Assembly (NCBI GenBank): GCA_902727915.1
Contig: CACVAU010000001.1
Coordinates: forward strand, 1 to 56,688
Reading direction: 5' to 3'
From: an uncultured Sulfurovum sp.
GTDB taxonomy: Bacteria > Campylobacterota > Campylobacteria > Campylobacterales > Sulfurovaceae
DNA length: 56,688 bases
The notes under the pieces are model-generated. The model had not been told where the DNA came from. It did no database searches and was given only the letters and a program-made list of their open reading frames with translations. Positions 1-9,413 of this stretch are shown here, piece by piece. Each line of letters begins with the position of its first letter. Position 1 is the stretch's first letter. A program made the position numbers and the translations under genes.

Positions 1-421
1 GAATGATAAAAGCCGTAAAAAATGCAAAATCAAAACGACCAATCAAGGCAATACTCGGATTACCTACATCTCGCTCATAAATTTGACCTTCAAGGGCAAG
101 CATTCTAACTCGATGTTTCCATGGTTGGCTGTCTCGAAGTCCCATTGCTGCAAAAGCAAAATCAGAAGGAGCATCATAGGTCAAGTGGAACGTGTAGTAA
201 GCCAAGTATCCCCAGTTTTCATACTTGCTCTGTTCAGCTAAACGCTCTTCTTTATCGGCTTCAAGAAGCTGTTCTATGGTAGCATCTTGATGCTCTACTT
301 CCGTCAGTCCAGACCAAAGAGAAACAGTCGATAAGCTAAGAACAATCACTAGCCAAAACCATACTGTTAAGTCACGTGCCGTGAATTTTACTTCACGGAT
401 TAATGCATTCATATTGTTCAT
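1..421 (-). CDS. DUF3526-type ABC-2 permease, N-terminal part only (cut by window start)
   Basis: An open frame runs from an ATG at 421 off the window edge, giving about 140 residues. It begins MNNMNALIREVKFTARDLTV, with a first membrane helix at about residues 17-37. The following soluble segment contains YENWGYLAYYTFHLTYDAPS and RMLALEGQIYERD, the same layout as the large extracytoplasmic loop of the permease just upstream. Its ATG overlaps that permease's TGA (ATGA), so the two are translationally coupled. I read them as paired membrane subunits of one ABC-2 exporter. The C-terminal half lies outside the window. The family is supported by architecture and context; the substrate is unknown. 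Confidence 0.75.
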   Translation of the reverse strand, partial: MNNMNALIREVKFTARDLTVWFWLVIVLSLSTVSLWSGLTEVEHQDATIEQLLEADKEERLAEQSKYENWGYLAYYTFHLTYDAPSDFAFAAMGLRDSQPWKHRVRMLALEGQIYERDVGNPSIALIGRFDFAFFTAFII

Positions 422-1854
422 GCTTTAATTCCTTTACTTCGCCAAATTAATACTCCAAATACAGCTATCAGCCAGATGAGTAACATCTGAATTGAAGCGA
501 TAGCATTGGCTATTCTAAGCGATAAATCTTCTGTGCCAAATTCAAATTTGTCAAGTACTTCCCAGTTTGAGCTATTAATACGTGCACGTTCTGAAGACGC
601 TTTATCTTTATTACGATTCATATCATCCTCATAAGATAATGCTTCGGTTTGTACACGGTTAAGCCCTTGAATAAATTTGTAACGCAAGGCTTCAGCTTCT
701 TTTTGAAAACGATGATAATTTGAAAGATCTGTCCCAGCAATTGATCTCGATGCAAAAGCAATTGAAATGCTTGGTGTGAACCAGCCATAACTTGAAATAA
801 GTTTCTCTTGTTTCGCTTCGGAAAGCATTCGCTCCTTGGCGTATCGATTCAATACTTCTGTCAATTTTCGTTCACCCTCCATCGCGACCATTCCACGAAA
901 GTTAATTGGTAAATCTTCAAGACGTTCAACCTTATACTTTGCCAATAAATCTTGACGCATTTTTTGAAAAGCTGGGTCTTTAGTATTATGACCATCCCCT
1001 ACTTTACGAACATCCTTTAACATCGCTAAGTCTGTTTCAATTTTCCCTGAAACGGCAGAAGTTTTAGTAGCAATATTGACAGCTATAGAAGGCAATACCA
1101 AGGAAAAGATAAACCATAAGCCAGTCATAACGGCTAAGACGGTCGACCCTTTTTTCAAGATGATGGACATAAACAGTGTTAAGCCAATCCATATTGCCAA
1201 ATACATAAAATAGATAATAAATAACGTCAATAATGCCATAAAACTCTCACCTTCTACAAGGGCAAAGGCAGAACTAATAAGAAGAGGTATCAACATTAGA
1301 AGCATAAAGGAAAGTAGCGCCAGTGCTTTACCAACAATGAGTGTTCTGCCCGTTATGCCAATGGCTAACATGGGAGTAAGTACCACAGCTTCACGCTCAC
1401 GCCCAATGGCATTGTAAGCCAGTAAAATAATAAGTAAGGGTGCAAAAATTTGATAAATTAACGCCGGATTTAACCCTGATAAACCACCAAAATCGCTACT
1501 TGCTGATGACTCAGGAAACATAACGGTATTTTGACGATGACCTTCAAGAAAAATAGATTGACCCGTTACGGTATCAAGTCCGGGGTCAAACCCTGCCAAT
1601 GGTGCAGGCGTACGAAATGCATAGTGACCATAATGTACCATTCGGTGAGGATGACGATCAGGTTGAGCAAGGAATGTCTCTTCAGCTTTAGTTTGTTGAT
1701 GCACTCTGGCGTGATTTTCGGCATCCATATGAGAGGCTGTAAAAAAAGCAGACACCGTAAGCAATACTAAAAAAATAAATATGCTTCCAAGCACAAGACG
1801 TGATCGAATCCAGTATAGCCACTCACTCCGTGCAATAAGGTATATGGTTCTCAT
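418..1854 (-). CDS. ABC-2 type permease, DUF3526-like
   Basis: 478 residues. There is an N-terminal helix (about 17-38), a long loop with the sequence HPHRMVHYGHYAFRTPAPLA that I associate with DUF3526 proteins, then a run of helices from about 130 to 260. A charged soluble domain (about 260-440) and a last helix near the C-terminus follow. ABC-2 membrane subunits of this shape work with a NosF/CcmA-like ATPase, which is encoded 10 bp upstream. The stop overlaps the start of a second similar permease. The operon begins with a TonB-dependent receptor, so a role in siderophore or metallophore handling is the natural guess. That role is inference; no substrate motif is visible. Confidence 0.8.
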   Translation of the reverse strand: MRTIYLIARSEWLYWIRSRLVLGSIFIFLVLLTVSAFFTASHMDAENHARVHQQTKAEETFLAQPDRHPHRMVHYGHYAFRTPAPLAGFDPGLDTVTGQSIFLEGHRQNTVMFPESSASSDFGGLSGLNPALIYQIFAPLLIILLAYNAIGREREAVVLTPMLAIGITGRTLIVGKALALLSFMLLMLIPLLISSAFALVEGESFMALLTLFIIYFMYLAIWIGLTLFMSIILKKGSTVLAVMTGLWFIFSLVLPSIAVNIATKTSAVSGKIETDLAMLKDVRKVGDGHNTKDPAFQKMRQDLLAKYKVERLEDLPINFRGMVAMEGERKLTEVLNRYAKERMLSEAKQEKLISSYGWFTPSISIAFASRSIAGTDLSNYHRFQKEAEALRYKFIQGLNRVQTEALSYEDDMNRNKDKASSERARINSSNWEVLDKFEFGTEDLSLRIANAIASIQMLLIWLIAVFGVLIWRSKGIKA

Positions 1855-1864
1855 CTATTTACCT

Positions 1865-2584
1865 TCAACTATTTTGGGTGGCTACTGTTGCAGAAAATGC
1901 TTTATGCACCGTCTCGGTATCAATTTTTCCACTTTGGGCATTAAACTCTTGCATTAATCTACCGTTATAAAGAAGTCCAATTTTATCAGCCACATTACAA
2001 GCACCATACACATCATGGGTTACCATCAAAATAGCTTTACCCGTATCAGCAAGGCTTCGCACAAGCTGATGAAATTCATCAATGGCATTAGGATCCAACC
2101 CCGAGGTTGGTTCATCTAAAAGTAAGATATCCGTATCACGTAACATCGCCAAGGCAATCGTCACTTTCTGACGCATTCCTTTAGAATAATCAGCTAATTT
2201 TAGTTGTCTCGCTTCTGGCTTTAAGGTCACTCTATCAAGAGCCTCATCAATACTCGCACTGGTTTTAGGGAGACCTGCAAGTTGTAAAAAGTAATCAATA
2301 TTTTCATAAGCATTAAGGTGTTCATATAATGAAGCAGACTCAGGTAAATAAGCAATGGCTTTACGTGCAACACCAATGTCTGAATAGACATCTTTATCAT
2401 TCACACGTACGCTACCACTATCAGGGCTTATAAAACCTAGAAAACTAAGTAATGTGGTAGATTTTCCTTCCCCATTACCCCCTAAAAGTGCGTATATCTC
2501 GCCAGCTTTTAAACTGAACGAGACCCCATCTAAGACTTTTTTACCAGAGCGCGTAAGCTCTAATGCATCTGCTTGTAATTTCAT
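1865..2584 (-). CDS. ABC-2 transporter ATP-binding protein
   Basis: 239 residues from the ATG at 2584. The frame extends upstream to 2683 but that part lies inside the TonB receptor gene. I chose 2584 because MKLQADALELTRSGKKVLDG is where ABC domains normally begin, and because it falls 4 bp after the receptor's stop. Walker A is GGNGEGKST (about residues 36-44), the signature is YSKGMRQK and Walker B is ILLLDEPTSGLDP, followed by a switch His in MVTHDV. The YSKGM form of the signature is usual in ABC-2 exporters. It should energise the two DUF3526-like permeases downstream. Confidence 0.93.
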   Translation of the reverse strand: MKLQADALELTRSGKKVLDGVSFSLKAGEIYALLGGNGEGKSTTLLSFLGFISPDSGSVRVNDKDVYSDIGVARKAIAYLPESASLYEHLNAYENIDYFLQLAGLPKTSASIDEALDRVTLKPEARQLKLADYSKGMRQKVTIALAMLRDTDILLLDEPTSGLDPNAIDEFHQLVRSLADTGKAILMVTHDVYGACNVADKIGLLYNGRLMQEFNAQSGKIDTETVHKAFSATVATQNS

Positions 2585-2588
2585 TGTA

Positions 2589-4682
2589 TTAGAACCTATA
2601 CGTTGCTGATACGTTTGCATTACGTGGTGTACCCGGTTGAACCCACGTCTGAGCATACGAGTTGGTGTAATACTCTTCATCAAATAAGTTGTTTATTTCT
2701 GCACTTACTTCAAGCGATTTTGAAAGTTGGTAATTTGCTGCAACCCGAGTCGTTGTGTAACTTGGTAGCCTAAAGCTTGGGTGACCAAACTGTCCACTTC
2801 TATCGCCAACATAAAGTAACCCACCAATCACATCAAGCTCTTTACCAGCAAGTTGAGTTTGTTTGGCAAGCTGTACACTTAATTGATGATCAGCAACATT
2901 CATCAGGTCTGAACCAGCAGGGATATCAGCATAAGCCACGGCATCATAATAGTCATTTTTTGTCTCAGCATCAATGTACGTATACGAGAATAAAAATCTT
3001 AATGAGTCAGTAATGTTACCCTGTAAGTCAAGTTCAACACCCTTACTTTCAGCCTCACCCACAGCAGTAGGATTAAAGTCAGCATCAAATGTTGCAATGT
3101 TAGACTGCTTAACGTTAAACAGTGCAAAGTTTCCTTTGATGGCATTATCATTTAAACTAAAGTTAACCCCAATCTCAGCCGACTCTGACTGGTTTGGCTT
3201 AAGTGCATTTTCATTGGTTGCACCTGATAATGGACGGAAATTTTCACCATAACTCGCATACACAGACACAGCATCGGTCGCTTTATAAACTGCTCCAAAT
3301 TGTGGGCTAACTTGTGATTTTGAATATTTAGAGCTAGTATCACTCTTACGGTTTATAAGCTCTTGTTTATAATCATCAAAACGTGCCCCTACTCTAATAT
3401 CTACTTTATCCGTAAGACTTATTTGGTCTTGCAGATAAATACCTGTCGACTTTTGCGTTTCCACTCTGTTGATTTGTTCTGCTAGATCAAGACCCGATAT
3501 TGGAGCGTTTCCATAGACTGGATTGTAAATGTTAATTGTTTGATCTGTTGATCTATCACGTGTCGCATATTGATCATTTTCAAACTTATCACTGTCTATA
3601 CCCATGGTAAGACGGTGTTCTAATCCAGCAGTTTCAAACTCTCCACTGATTTCCCCACGTAAGACTTGATAAGTTGCATCGTAGTCACGGTAACGACTAA
3701 AGCGACCGAAGTCACCATTTGCATCAGGTACACCAAACCCATTCTCAGAAGCATAACCCTTCAGTGATGTTTCTCTATGATTAAAACCAACCAAGGCACT
3801 CCACTCATCGTTGAAGTCATGTTGGAACTCAAGTTGATGCCCTAAAACATCGGTCTCTATAGGCCCATAACCCGGCTCACCAAGAAAACGACTCTCTGGA
3901 ATCTGACCTAATTTTCCATCAATAGCAATGACCCCTCGGTCAAATGGAATTTCTTGATGGCTGTACTCAAGTTCATAAGTCAAGGCACTGCTATCACCAA
4001 TAAGATAAGTCGCTGAAGGGTTAAAACCATACTTGGTAGTTTCAACTGTATCACGATAACTCTCTGCATCTTCATAAAAACCTACCATACGAACAGCAAG
4101 GTTCTCCGACAAAGGAGCCGTCCAATCTAAATCCGTACGATAAGTACTAAAGCTACCAGCCTTCACCGTAATTTCAGCTTGCTCATCAAACGTTGGACGT
4201 TTCGTCACAAGATTAATTGTTCCCCCAGGTTCACCACGCCCAAACAATGCAGCACGAGGACCTTTCAGTACTTCAACTGACTCCACACCTGAAAGGTCTC
4301 TAGGCCCTCCAAATCCACGACCAGCGTTAAATCCGTTTACCAAATAATTACTTGGAAGGTTTTCATCGCCAACAAAACCCCTCACTGAAAAACTGTTCCA
4401 TAATCCACCAAAGTTGTTCTGACGACCAACCGATGAAGCTAAATCTAATGCTTGATCTAGCGTAACTGCTCCTGAGTCCTTGATGATTTCAGCATCTATT
4501 CTCTGTTCAGACTGAGGCGTTTCAAGTGCTGTAAATTCTCCTTGGTAGGCTTGATATGAATCAACAATATCGATGTCCTCTAGTGTAGTTCCTGACTCTG
4601 CAAAAACGGTATTGGTCATCAAAACACTACTAAAAACCGTTGTAGCATAAAATCGATTTAATGGTATTGAAAGATTTATCAT
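2589..4682 (-). CDS. TonB-dependent siderophore-type outer membrane receptor
   Basis: 697 residues. A signal peptide ends near NTVFA (about residue 28). The plug domain (about 45-165) contains VESVEVLKGPRAALFGRGEP and GGTINLVTKRP, and a 22-strand type barrel follows, ending RNANVSATYRF with the terminal Phe needed for barrel assembly. There is no N-terminal STN signalling domain. The family imports ferric siderophores or similar chelates across the outer membrane using TonB energy. It is the first gene of an operon with an ABC-2 exporter, and base composition is clearly richer in G+C than the neighbouring chromosome, which suggests acquisition. The ligand is not predictable here. Confidence 0.93.
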   Translation of the reverse strand: MINLSIPLNRFYATTVFSSVLMTNTVFAESGTTLEDIDIVDSYQAYQGEFTALETPQSEQRIDAEIIKDSGAVTLDQALDLASSVGRQNNFGGLWNSFSVRGFVGDENLPSNYLVNGFNAGRGFGGPRDLSGVESVEVLKGPRAALFGRGEPGGTINLVTKRPTFDEQAEITVKAGSFSTYRTDLDWTAPLSENLAVRMVGFYEDAESYRDTVETTKYGFNPSATYLIGDSSALTYELEYSHQEIPFDRGVIAIDGKLGQIPESRFLGEPGYGPIETDVLGHQLEFQHDFNDEWSALVGFNHRETSLKGYASENGFGVPDANGDFGRFSRYRDYDATYQVLRGEISGEFETAGLEHRLTMGIDSDKFENDQYATRDRSTDQTINIYNPVYGNAPISGLDLAEQINRVETQKSTGIYLQDQISLTDKVDIRVGARFDDYKQELINRKSDTSSKYSKSQVSPQFGAVYKATDAVSVYASYGENFRPLSGATNENALKPNQSESAEIGVNFSLNDNAIKGNFALFNVKQSNIATFDADFNPTAVGEAESKGVELDLQGNITDSLRFLFSYTYIDAETKNDYYDAVAYADIPAGSDLMNVADHQLSVQLAKQTQLAGKELDVIGGLLYVGDRSGQFGHPSFRLPSYTTTRVAANYQLSKSLEVSAEINNLFDEEYYTNSYAQTWVQPGTPRNANVSATYRF

Positions 4683-4733
4683 CTTCTGTTTCCTTTGTAT
4701 AAATTAGGGCGCAATTCTAAGAAAACTTATATC

Positions 4734-4754
4734 AAATGCAACTTAATTGCATTT
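4734..4754. promoter_or_regulatory. Candidate operator: 8-bp perfect inverted repeat upstream of the TonB receptor
   Basis: AAATGCAA (4734-4741), a 5-bp spacer, and TTGCATTT (4747-4754) form a perfect inverted repeat about 50 bp upstream of the receptor ATG. Position and symmetry suggest a repressor site. It does not match the usual Fur box (GATAATGATAATCATTATC) well, so the regulator is unknown. Confidence 0.45.
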
Positions 4755-4854
4755 ATATTTTATAAAATATTCAATTTTTCGTAGAATCCTACTATAGTAA
4801 ATAGTTTTATAAATTAATAGATGAATATAATTTGCATTTAAATTTTATAAAGTA
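4747..4854. repeat. Pair of 23-bp near-identical direct repeats in the TonB operon promoter region
   Basis: Positions 4747-4769 and 4832-4854 match at 21 of 23 bases. Both begin TTGCATTT and contain ATTTTATAAA. They lie 85 bp apart, and the first shares its left arm with the inverted repeat at 4734-4754. Both are in the divergent gap between the receptor and aroE, so they may be paired binding sites. Confidence 0.5.
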
Positions 4855-4939
4855 AAAACTTCCTAATCACCCTATGTAGGTTCTATAATTTAAATTTTCA
4901 AACCTGCTATAATCTCAAAAAACTTTAGGAAAGCACATC

Positions 4940-5731
4940 ATGCAACTCTTCACCATCTTTGGAAACCCTGTATCTCATTCAAAATCACCTCTTATGCACA
5001 ACCTCACTTTTCAAGCTTTAAATTATGATGGTGTTTACACACGTTATCGACTTGAAGATGGCAATGAACTACGAAACAAATTTTTTGACCTTGATATCAA
5101 AGGAGCCAACATCACCGTACCTCATAAAGAGTATGCATTTGAAGCTTGTGATGAGTTGGATGTGTTTGCACAGAAAGTTGGGGCTGTTAATACCATTGTA
5201 AAAAAAGAGGGAAAGCTTTATGGCTACAACACGGATGCACCAGGATTTTTAAAAGCCATTGCTGAGTTTGAAAACATTAAAAGAGTACTTTTTCTAGGAG
5301 CTGGAGGAACGGCACAATCTACCTCCGTTATATTACGTGATGAAGGCTATGATGTGAGCATCTTAAACCGTAGTACTGGTCGTTTGGAGCGTTATGAGAA
5401 AGAAGGGTTTAAAACATTTACCTTTGATACATTTGTTCCCCAAGAATATGACCTAGTGGTTAACATGACCTCTGCTGGACTTGAAGATGAATCACTTCCT
5501 TGCCCCATAGAAATTCTTGAACAAGTTGTGCCTAAAGCCAAAGCATGTGTAGACGTAATTTATGGGAAAGAGACACCTTTTTTAAAGTATGCCAAAGCAC
5601 AGAACAAACCAACGAAAGATGGTTCAGACATGTTACTATATCAGGGAATTATTGCCTTTGAGTACTTTTGTGAAAATGCATTTTCATTTGAAGAGATTAA
5701 AGAGCATATGCAAAAAGCATTTACTCTGTAG
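4940..5731 (+). CDS. aroE: Shikimate dehydrogenase
   Basis: 263 residues, the usual length. The start MQLFTIFGNPVSHSKSPLMH carries the shikimate-binding SxSxxxHN region, and NITVPHKEYAFEACDELD holds the catalytic Lys. GYNTDAPGF follows, then the nucleotide-binding glycine loop FLGAGGTAQS, with NMTSAGL near the C-terminal part. It reduces 3-dehydroshikimate with NADPH in the aromatic amino acid pathway, in the cytoplasm. The gene is transcribed away from the TonB operon, and its last 11 bp overlap the end of a convergent gene on the other strand. Confidence 0.97.
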   Translation: MQLFTIFGNPVSHSKSPLMHNLTFQALNYDGVYTRYRLEDGNELRNKFFDLDIKGANITVPHKEYAFEACDELDVFAQKVGAVNTIVKKEGKLYGYNTDAPGFLKAIAEFENIKRVLFLGAGGTAQSTSVILRDEGYDVSILNRSTGRLERYEKEGFKTFTFDTFVPQEYDLVVNMTSAGLEDESLPCPIEILEQVVPKAKACVDVIYGKETPFLKYAKAQNKPTKDGSDMLLYQGIIAFEYFCENAFSFEEIKEHMQKAFTL

Positions 5732-6209
5732 TAATATTATTATCAGTAGATACTTCCTCTACTTCATCTTCTCCAGTTTTTAAAGAGACAGGTTCAGCTT
5801 CTCTCTTTTTATTTGGGTCATACACTTCTACTTCATACCCATCTTCTAACAGTTTTGACATACCACCAACAAGATTAATGACATTGTATTCATGTTTATG
5901 TCCTAAAAAATTTGAGACCAACTTCGTACGGCTTGAGCTGTTTGAAATAATCGCAAACTGTTCATCTTTTTCAATCACAGCATCAAGTTCTTTGAGAAAA
6001 AATTCACCATTATATTTGTTGTTTTCAGCAAAAAAGGTAATAAGATGTGCTCCTGAAATAACCCCCATCTCTTTCCATTCACTTTGGGTTCTAATATCAA
6101 TTATTTTAATTTTCTTTTCGTTTATAAACTCAGGTGTCACGTCTAAATTAGTCACTTCAGCCAATAGCCCTGAACAAGCTAACAATATACTAAGTATTGT
6201 TTTTTTCAT
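5721..6209 (-). CDS. Exported rhodanese-like protein lacking the catalytic cysteine
   Basis: 162 residues with a signal peptide ending at about LLAEV (residue 19). The rhodanese fold is visible from IKIIDIRTQSEWKEMG to VINLVGGMSKLLEDGYEVE. The active-site loop, normally CxxGxR, reads SNSSSRT here. The persulfide-forming Cys is therefore replaced by Ser, and sulfurtransferase activity is unlikely. A charged acidic tail follows. It probably acts in the periplasm as a binding or structural protein. The gene ends inside the 3' end of aroE on the opposite strand. Confidence 0.8.
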   Translation of the reverse strand: MKKTILSILLACSGLLAEVTNLDVTPEFINEKKIKIIDIRTQSEWKEMGVISGAHLITFFAENNKYNGEFFLKELDAVIEKDEQFAIISNSSSRTKLVSNFLGHKHEYNVINLVGGMSKLLEDGYEVEVYDPNKKREAEPVSLKTGEDEVEEVSTDNNITTE

Positions 6210-6301
6210 TAATAAATATCCTTGTTAAATTCTAAGCATCAAGAATAACAAATAATTGTGAATAATTTGTATTCTTAAATTAAATTATTAATGCAAAGCT
6301 A

Positions 6302-7834
6302 TTAATGTAAAAAGTGTCTAACTGTTGTAAAGTAAAGTGAAATTCCATGCTCATTCGCAGCTTCAATCACCTCTTCATCTCTAATTGATCCACCAGGCTC
6401 AATAATGGCTTTCACCCCAGCAGCTGCTGCTGCATCAATAGAGTCACGGAATGGGAAGAATGCTTCTGAAGCCATTGCAGCACCAGATACATCTAAGTCC
6501 ATCTCTTTTGCTTTTTTCAAGGCACACTGAGCAGCATCAACACGAGAAGTCATCCCCATACCTACAGCTACCATTGCTGAATCTTTTACATACACAACAC
6601 AGTTTGACTTCGTCAATCCAGCTACTTTCCAAGCAATCTCTAAATCTTTCATCTCTTGCTCAGTTGCTGTTAATTCTGATTTTTTATGTGCGTTATGTAC
6701 TTCATTGTCACAAATACAGTCTGAGTTTTGGTAAACAAATCCACCATCAACATGTTTGAAGTCATGAGAATCTTCTGACATTACCAGTTTAGTACCACCT
6801 TGAGAAAATAGCTTAAGACGTTTTTTCTTCTCAAAAACTTTCAATGCTTCTGGCTCAAAATCAGCAGCCATCACTACTTCTAAGAAGATTTCATTCATTT
6901 TTTCAGCCATTGCTTTGGTTACAATACCATTGACAGCCACAACCCCACCAAATGCAGAAACTGGGTCACATTTAAGTGCTTCGGTATAAGATGCTAATAA
7001 ATCTTCTTTAATAGCAAAACCACATGGGTTACCATGTTTAACAATACAAACTGCATTCTCATCAGCAAATGAAGAAGCAATTTTTAAAGCACCATTTACA
7101 TCGTTAATGTTGTTGAACGATGCTTCACCTTTAATCTGTTTGAAGTTTTCAGTAAAATGATTGTCAAACTCGTACAATGCACCTTTTTGGTGTGGATTTT
7201 CTCCATAACGTGTTTGGAATGATTTTTTACCAGTAATAAATTGGTACTCACCAAAACCATCATTAAAACGACCGTTCATGTAGTTCGCGATCATTGAATC
7301 ATACGCTGCTGTGTGTTCAAATGCTTTAATCATTAAATTACGTCTAAATTCTAAATTATCTGATTTATTTTCTAACGCTCCTACTACTGAACTGTAGTCA
7401 TTCGCATTGGTCACAATTAAAACATCATTAAAGTTTTTAGCTGCTGAACGTACCATGGTTGGTCCACCGATATCAATGTTTTCAATAATCTCATCAAAAT
7501 CTTCCGTACGCTCAATGGTCTCTTTAAATGGGTAAAGGTTCACACAGACTAAGTCGATTCCTTCAACACCCAATTCTTTGGCTTGTGCTACATGAGCATC
7601 ATCTCCACGTTTGTGTAAAATTCCACCATGAACATAAGGGTTTAATGTTTTAACACGTCCTTCAAAACACTCTGGAAACTTGGTTACCTCATCAATCTCA
7701 ATAACTTTTACACCAGACTCAGACAATTTTTTATATGTTCCACCTGTTGAGATAATCTCCCAACCCATTTTCTCTAAACCTTGTGCAAACTCTACAATGC
7801 CACTTTTATCACTCACGCTCAATAATGCTCTCAT
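6302..7834 (-). CDS. purH: Bifunctional AICAR transformylase / IMP cyclohydrolase
   Basis: 510 residues, full length for the family. The N-terminal IMP cyclohydrolase (MGS-like) domain shows [30 protein letters not shown] and [20 protein letters not shown]. The C-terminal formyltransferase domain shows the KHGNPCG motif and [13 protein letters not shown], with [16 protein letters not shown] and [14 protein letters not shown] at the end. It performs the last two steps of IMP synthesis. It stands alone between the rhodanese-like gene and the divergent NlpC/P60 gene. Confidence 0.98.
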   Translation of the reverse strand: MRALLSVSDKSGIVEFAQGLEKMGWEIISTGGTYKKLSESGVKVIEIDEVTKFPECFEGRVKTLNPYVHGGILHKRGDDAHVAQAKELGVEGIDLVCVNLYPFKETIERTEDFDEIIENIDIGGPTMVRSAAKNFNDVLIVTNANDYSSVVGALENKSDNLEFRRNLMIKAFEHTAAYDSMIANYMNGRFNDGFGEYQFITGKKSFQTRYGENPHQKGALYEFDNHFTENFKQIKGEASFNNINDVNGALKIASSFADENAVCIVKHGNPCGFAIKEDLLASYTEALKCDPVSAFGGVVAVNGIVTKAMAEKMNEIFLEVVMAADFEPEALKVFEKKKRLKLFSQGGTKLVMSEDSHDFKHVDGGFVYQNSDCICDNEVHNAHKKSELTATEQEMKDLEIAWKVAGLTKSNCVVYVKDSAMVAVGMGMTSRVDAAQCALKKAKEMDLDVSGAAMASEAFFPFRDSIDAAAAAGVKAIIEPGGSIRDEEVIEAANEHGISLYFTTVRHFLH

Positions 7835-7972
7835 GTACTAGACCTCAAAAATATTTTTGAGATTATAACAAAATCTAGTAAATGTTTTGTTTTAAATAAA
7901 TTAAAAGCTGAATAGTAGTATTATTAATTAAAGTTTATTTATGTTTATTATTAATTATTTTAAGGAGTACTT

Positions 7973-8740
7973 GTGGACAAGATTAGAAATATTCTCTTAA
8001 TTATTTTATTTTTTCAATTATTGATTTTTTTATATGTAAAATTAATTCATGAGGAAACACCTTCCCTAGTAATGAATAATAATGTGATTACACTTGAAAG
8101 CTTGATTGATGATTCCATTAATGAAATTATTTATGGTGTAAAAAAGCTTCCTCAGTCTTCTGAATACACCCTTTGGGATAAAAAAATGATAGCAAAACTC
8201 AATCATGAAATCCAAATCTTCAATGATGAGATGAAAAAAATTGTTGATGAAAGTATGCCCATCCAAAATAACAAAGAAATAGAAAGTATCAAAATAGCCA
8301 AAATTATCACAAAAACAAGAACAAAAGAAGCGACACTAAAAGTATCTCTAAGTAAAAAAGTAGAAACATATGCCAAAGAAAAATTAGGACAAAAATATGT
8401 TTGGGGTGCAACTGGGCCAAAAAGCTTTGACTGTTCAGGATTTACACGTGAAGTTTTTCTAGGTACCACAGGTATCAAAATTCCCAGAGTTTCTCGTGAC
8501 CAAGCTAAAGTAGGATTACATGTTGACTATCAAAAACTAAAGCGTGGTGACATGGTCTTTTTTGATACAGAAAAAAAATATACAGGACGCGTAAATCATG
8601 TTGGTATTTATCTTAATAATGGAAACTTTATTCATGCAAGTTCAGCCAAGAAAAAAGTAATTATTACAAATTTTAAGAAAAAACCATTTTATAAGAAGCG
8701 ATTTTTATGGGGAAGAAGAATTGTTAAACACAAGTCATAA
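7973..8740 (+). CDS. Membrane-anchored NlpC/P60 peptidoglycan endopeptidase
   Basis: 255 residues from a GTG start; AAGGAG lies 5 nt upstream and no ATG fits better. A single N-terminal helix (about 5-24) anchors the protein, and a Lys-rich linker leads to an NlpC/P60 domain at about 125-250. The catalytic Cys is in FDCSGFTREV, the His in VNHVGIYLNNG and the third polar residue in FIHASS. The family cleaves stem peptides in the cell wall. A shorter relative with the same domain is at 22825-23373. Transcription converges on the YeeE/YedE genes. Confidence 0.9.
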   Translation: MDKIRNILLIILFFQLLIFLYVKLIHEETPSLVMNNNVITLESLIDDSINEIIYGVKKLPQSSEYTLWDKKMIAKLNHEIQIFNDEMKKIVDESMPIQNNKEIESIKIAKIITKTRTKEATLKVSLSKKVETYAKEKLGQKYVWGATGPKSFDCSGFTREVFLGTTGIKIPRVSRDQAKVGLHVDYQKLKRGDMVFFDTEKKYTGRVNHVGIYLNNGNFIHASSAKKKVIITNFKKKPFYKKRFLWGRRIVKHKS

Positions 8741-8764
8741 CGTTTGAACACTCAAGTTCAAACG
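8741..8764. terminator. Hairpin between convergent genes, possible bidirectional terminator
   Basis: CGTTTGAAC (8741-8749) pairs perfectly with GTTCAAACG (8756-8764) around a 6-nt loop. It sits between the NlpC/P60 stop and the end of the YeeE/YedE gene. Neither side has a strong U-tract, so termination is plausible, not certain. Confidence 0.5.
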
Positions 8765-8771
8765 CTAAAAA

Positions 8772-9413
8772 TTATCGTAAAGCATCTTTATCTTCATATT
8801 GATCTTCCATCTCAATTTTTGGAATCAAAATAGCAATTAAAACCAATACTATCCCAAAAATTAAAACTGACAATTGCTCGTTTCCCTCAAATAAATTAGG
8901 CAAAATGGTTTTACCAAAACTTTCACCTTGTAAAGGCTCAAAAATATCATCATAAAATACAGTAAATACAAGCCCCCCCAAAAGACCTCCAATGGCTCCT
9001 ACTAAAACATCTATTCTTCCCTCAGCAATAGACACAGGACCCGTACCTGGACATTTCCCTAAAATAGCCATAGAGACACCAAATAAAATACCCCCAAGAA
9101 TTAAACCTGGTACAAGAATTGGTTTAATATGTAAACTTGCCATACCAGCTTCTACCATGAAGTAAATACCAATACTTGAAAGCCCAACAGCCATGAAAAG
9201 CATTTTAGGTACAATCGTGTCTTTTAACATCGCAAACCCTGCAATTTTTTCAAACTTATCTACTCTTGAATATTGTACAATTCCCCCAAAAACAACCCCA
9301 ATCAAAAATACCAATGCTACAGAACCATGCCCTTGATGAATGACACTTTCAATCATTTGATAAAATCTACTTAAAAACCCTTCATCATCTGTTCTAAATA
9401 CTATCTCACTCAT
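8772..9413 (-). CDS. YeeE/YedE family sulfur-compound transporter, second subunit
   Basis: 213 residues with about five hydrophobic helices. The motif GKCPGTGPVSIAEG carries the conserved Cys seen in the channel of YeeE/YedE-type thiosulfate or sulfur transporters, and LGGLVFTVFYDDIFEPLQ is also typical. The start overlaps the stop of the partner gene by one base (TAATG), so the two are co-translated. Together they are the split form of a transporter that is one chain in other bacteria. Being next to the sox cluster suggests import of thiosulfate or a sulfur intermediate into the cytoplasm. Confidence 0.88.
   Translation of the reverse strand: MSEIVFRTDDEGFLSRFYQMIESVIHQGHGSVALVFLIGVVFGGIVQYSRVDKFEKIAGFAMLKDTIVPKMLFMAVGLSSIGIYFMVEAGMASLHIKPILVPGLILGGILFGVSMAILGKCPGTGPVSIAEGRIDVLVGAIGGLLGGLVFTVFYDDIFEPLQGESFGKTILPNLFEGNEQLSVLIFGIVLVLIAILIPKIEMEDQYEDKDALR

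Noticed and set aside
1531..1770. Plus-strand open frame inside the ABC permease gene
   Set aside because: Shadow frame of a well-supported gene on the other strand, with no family signature.
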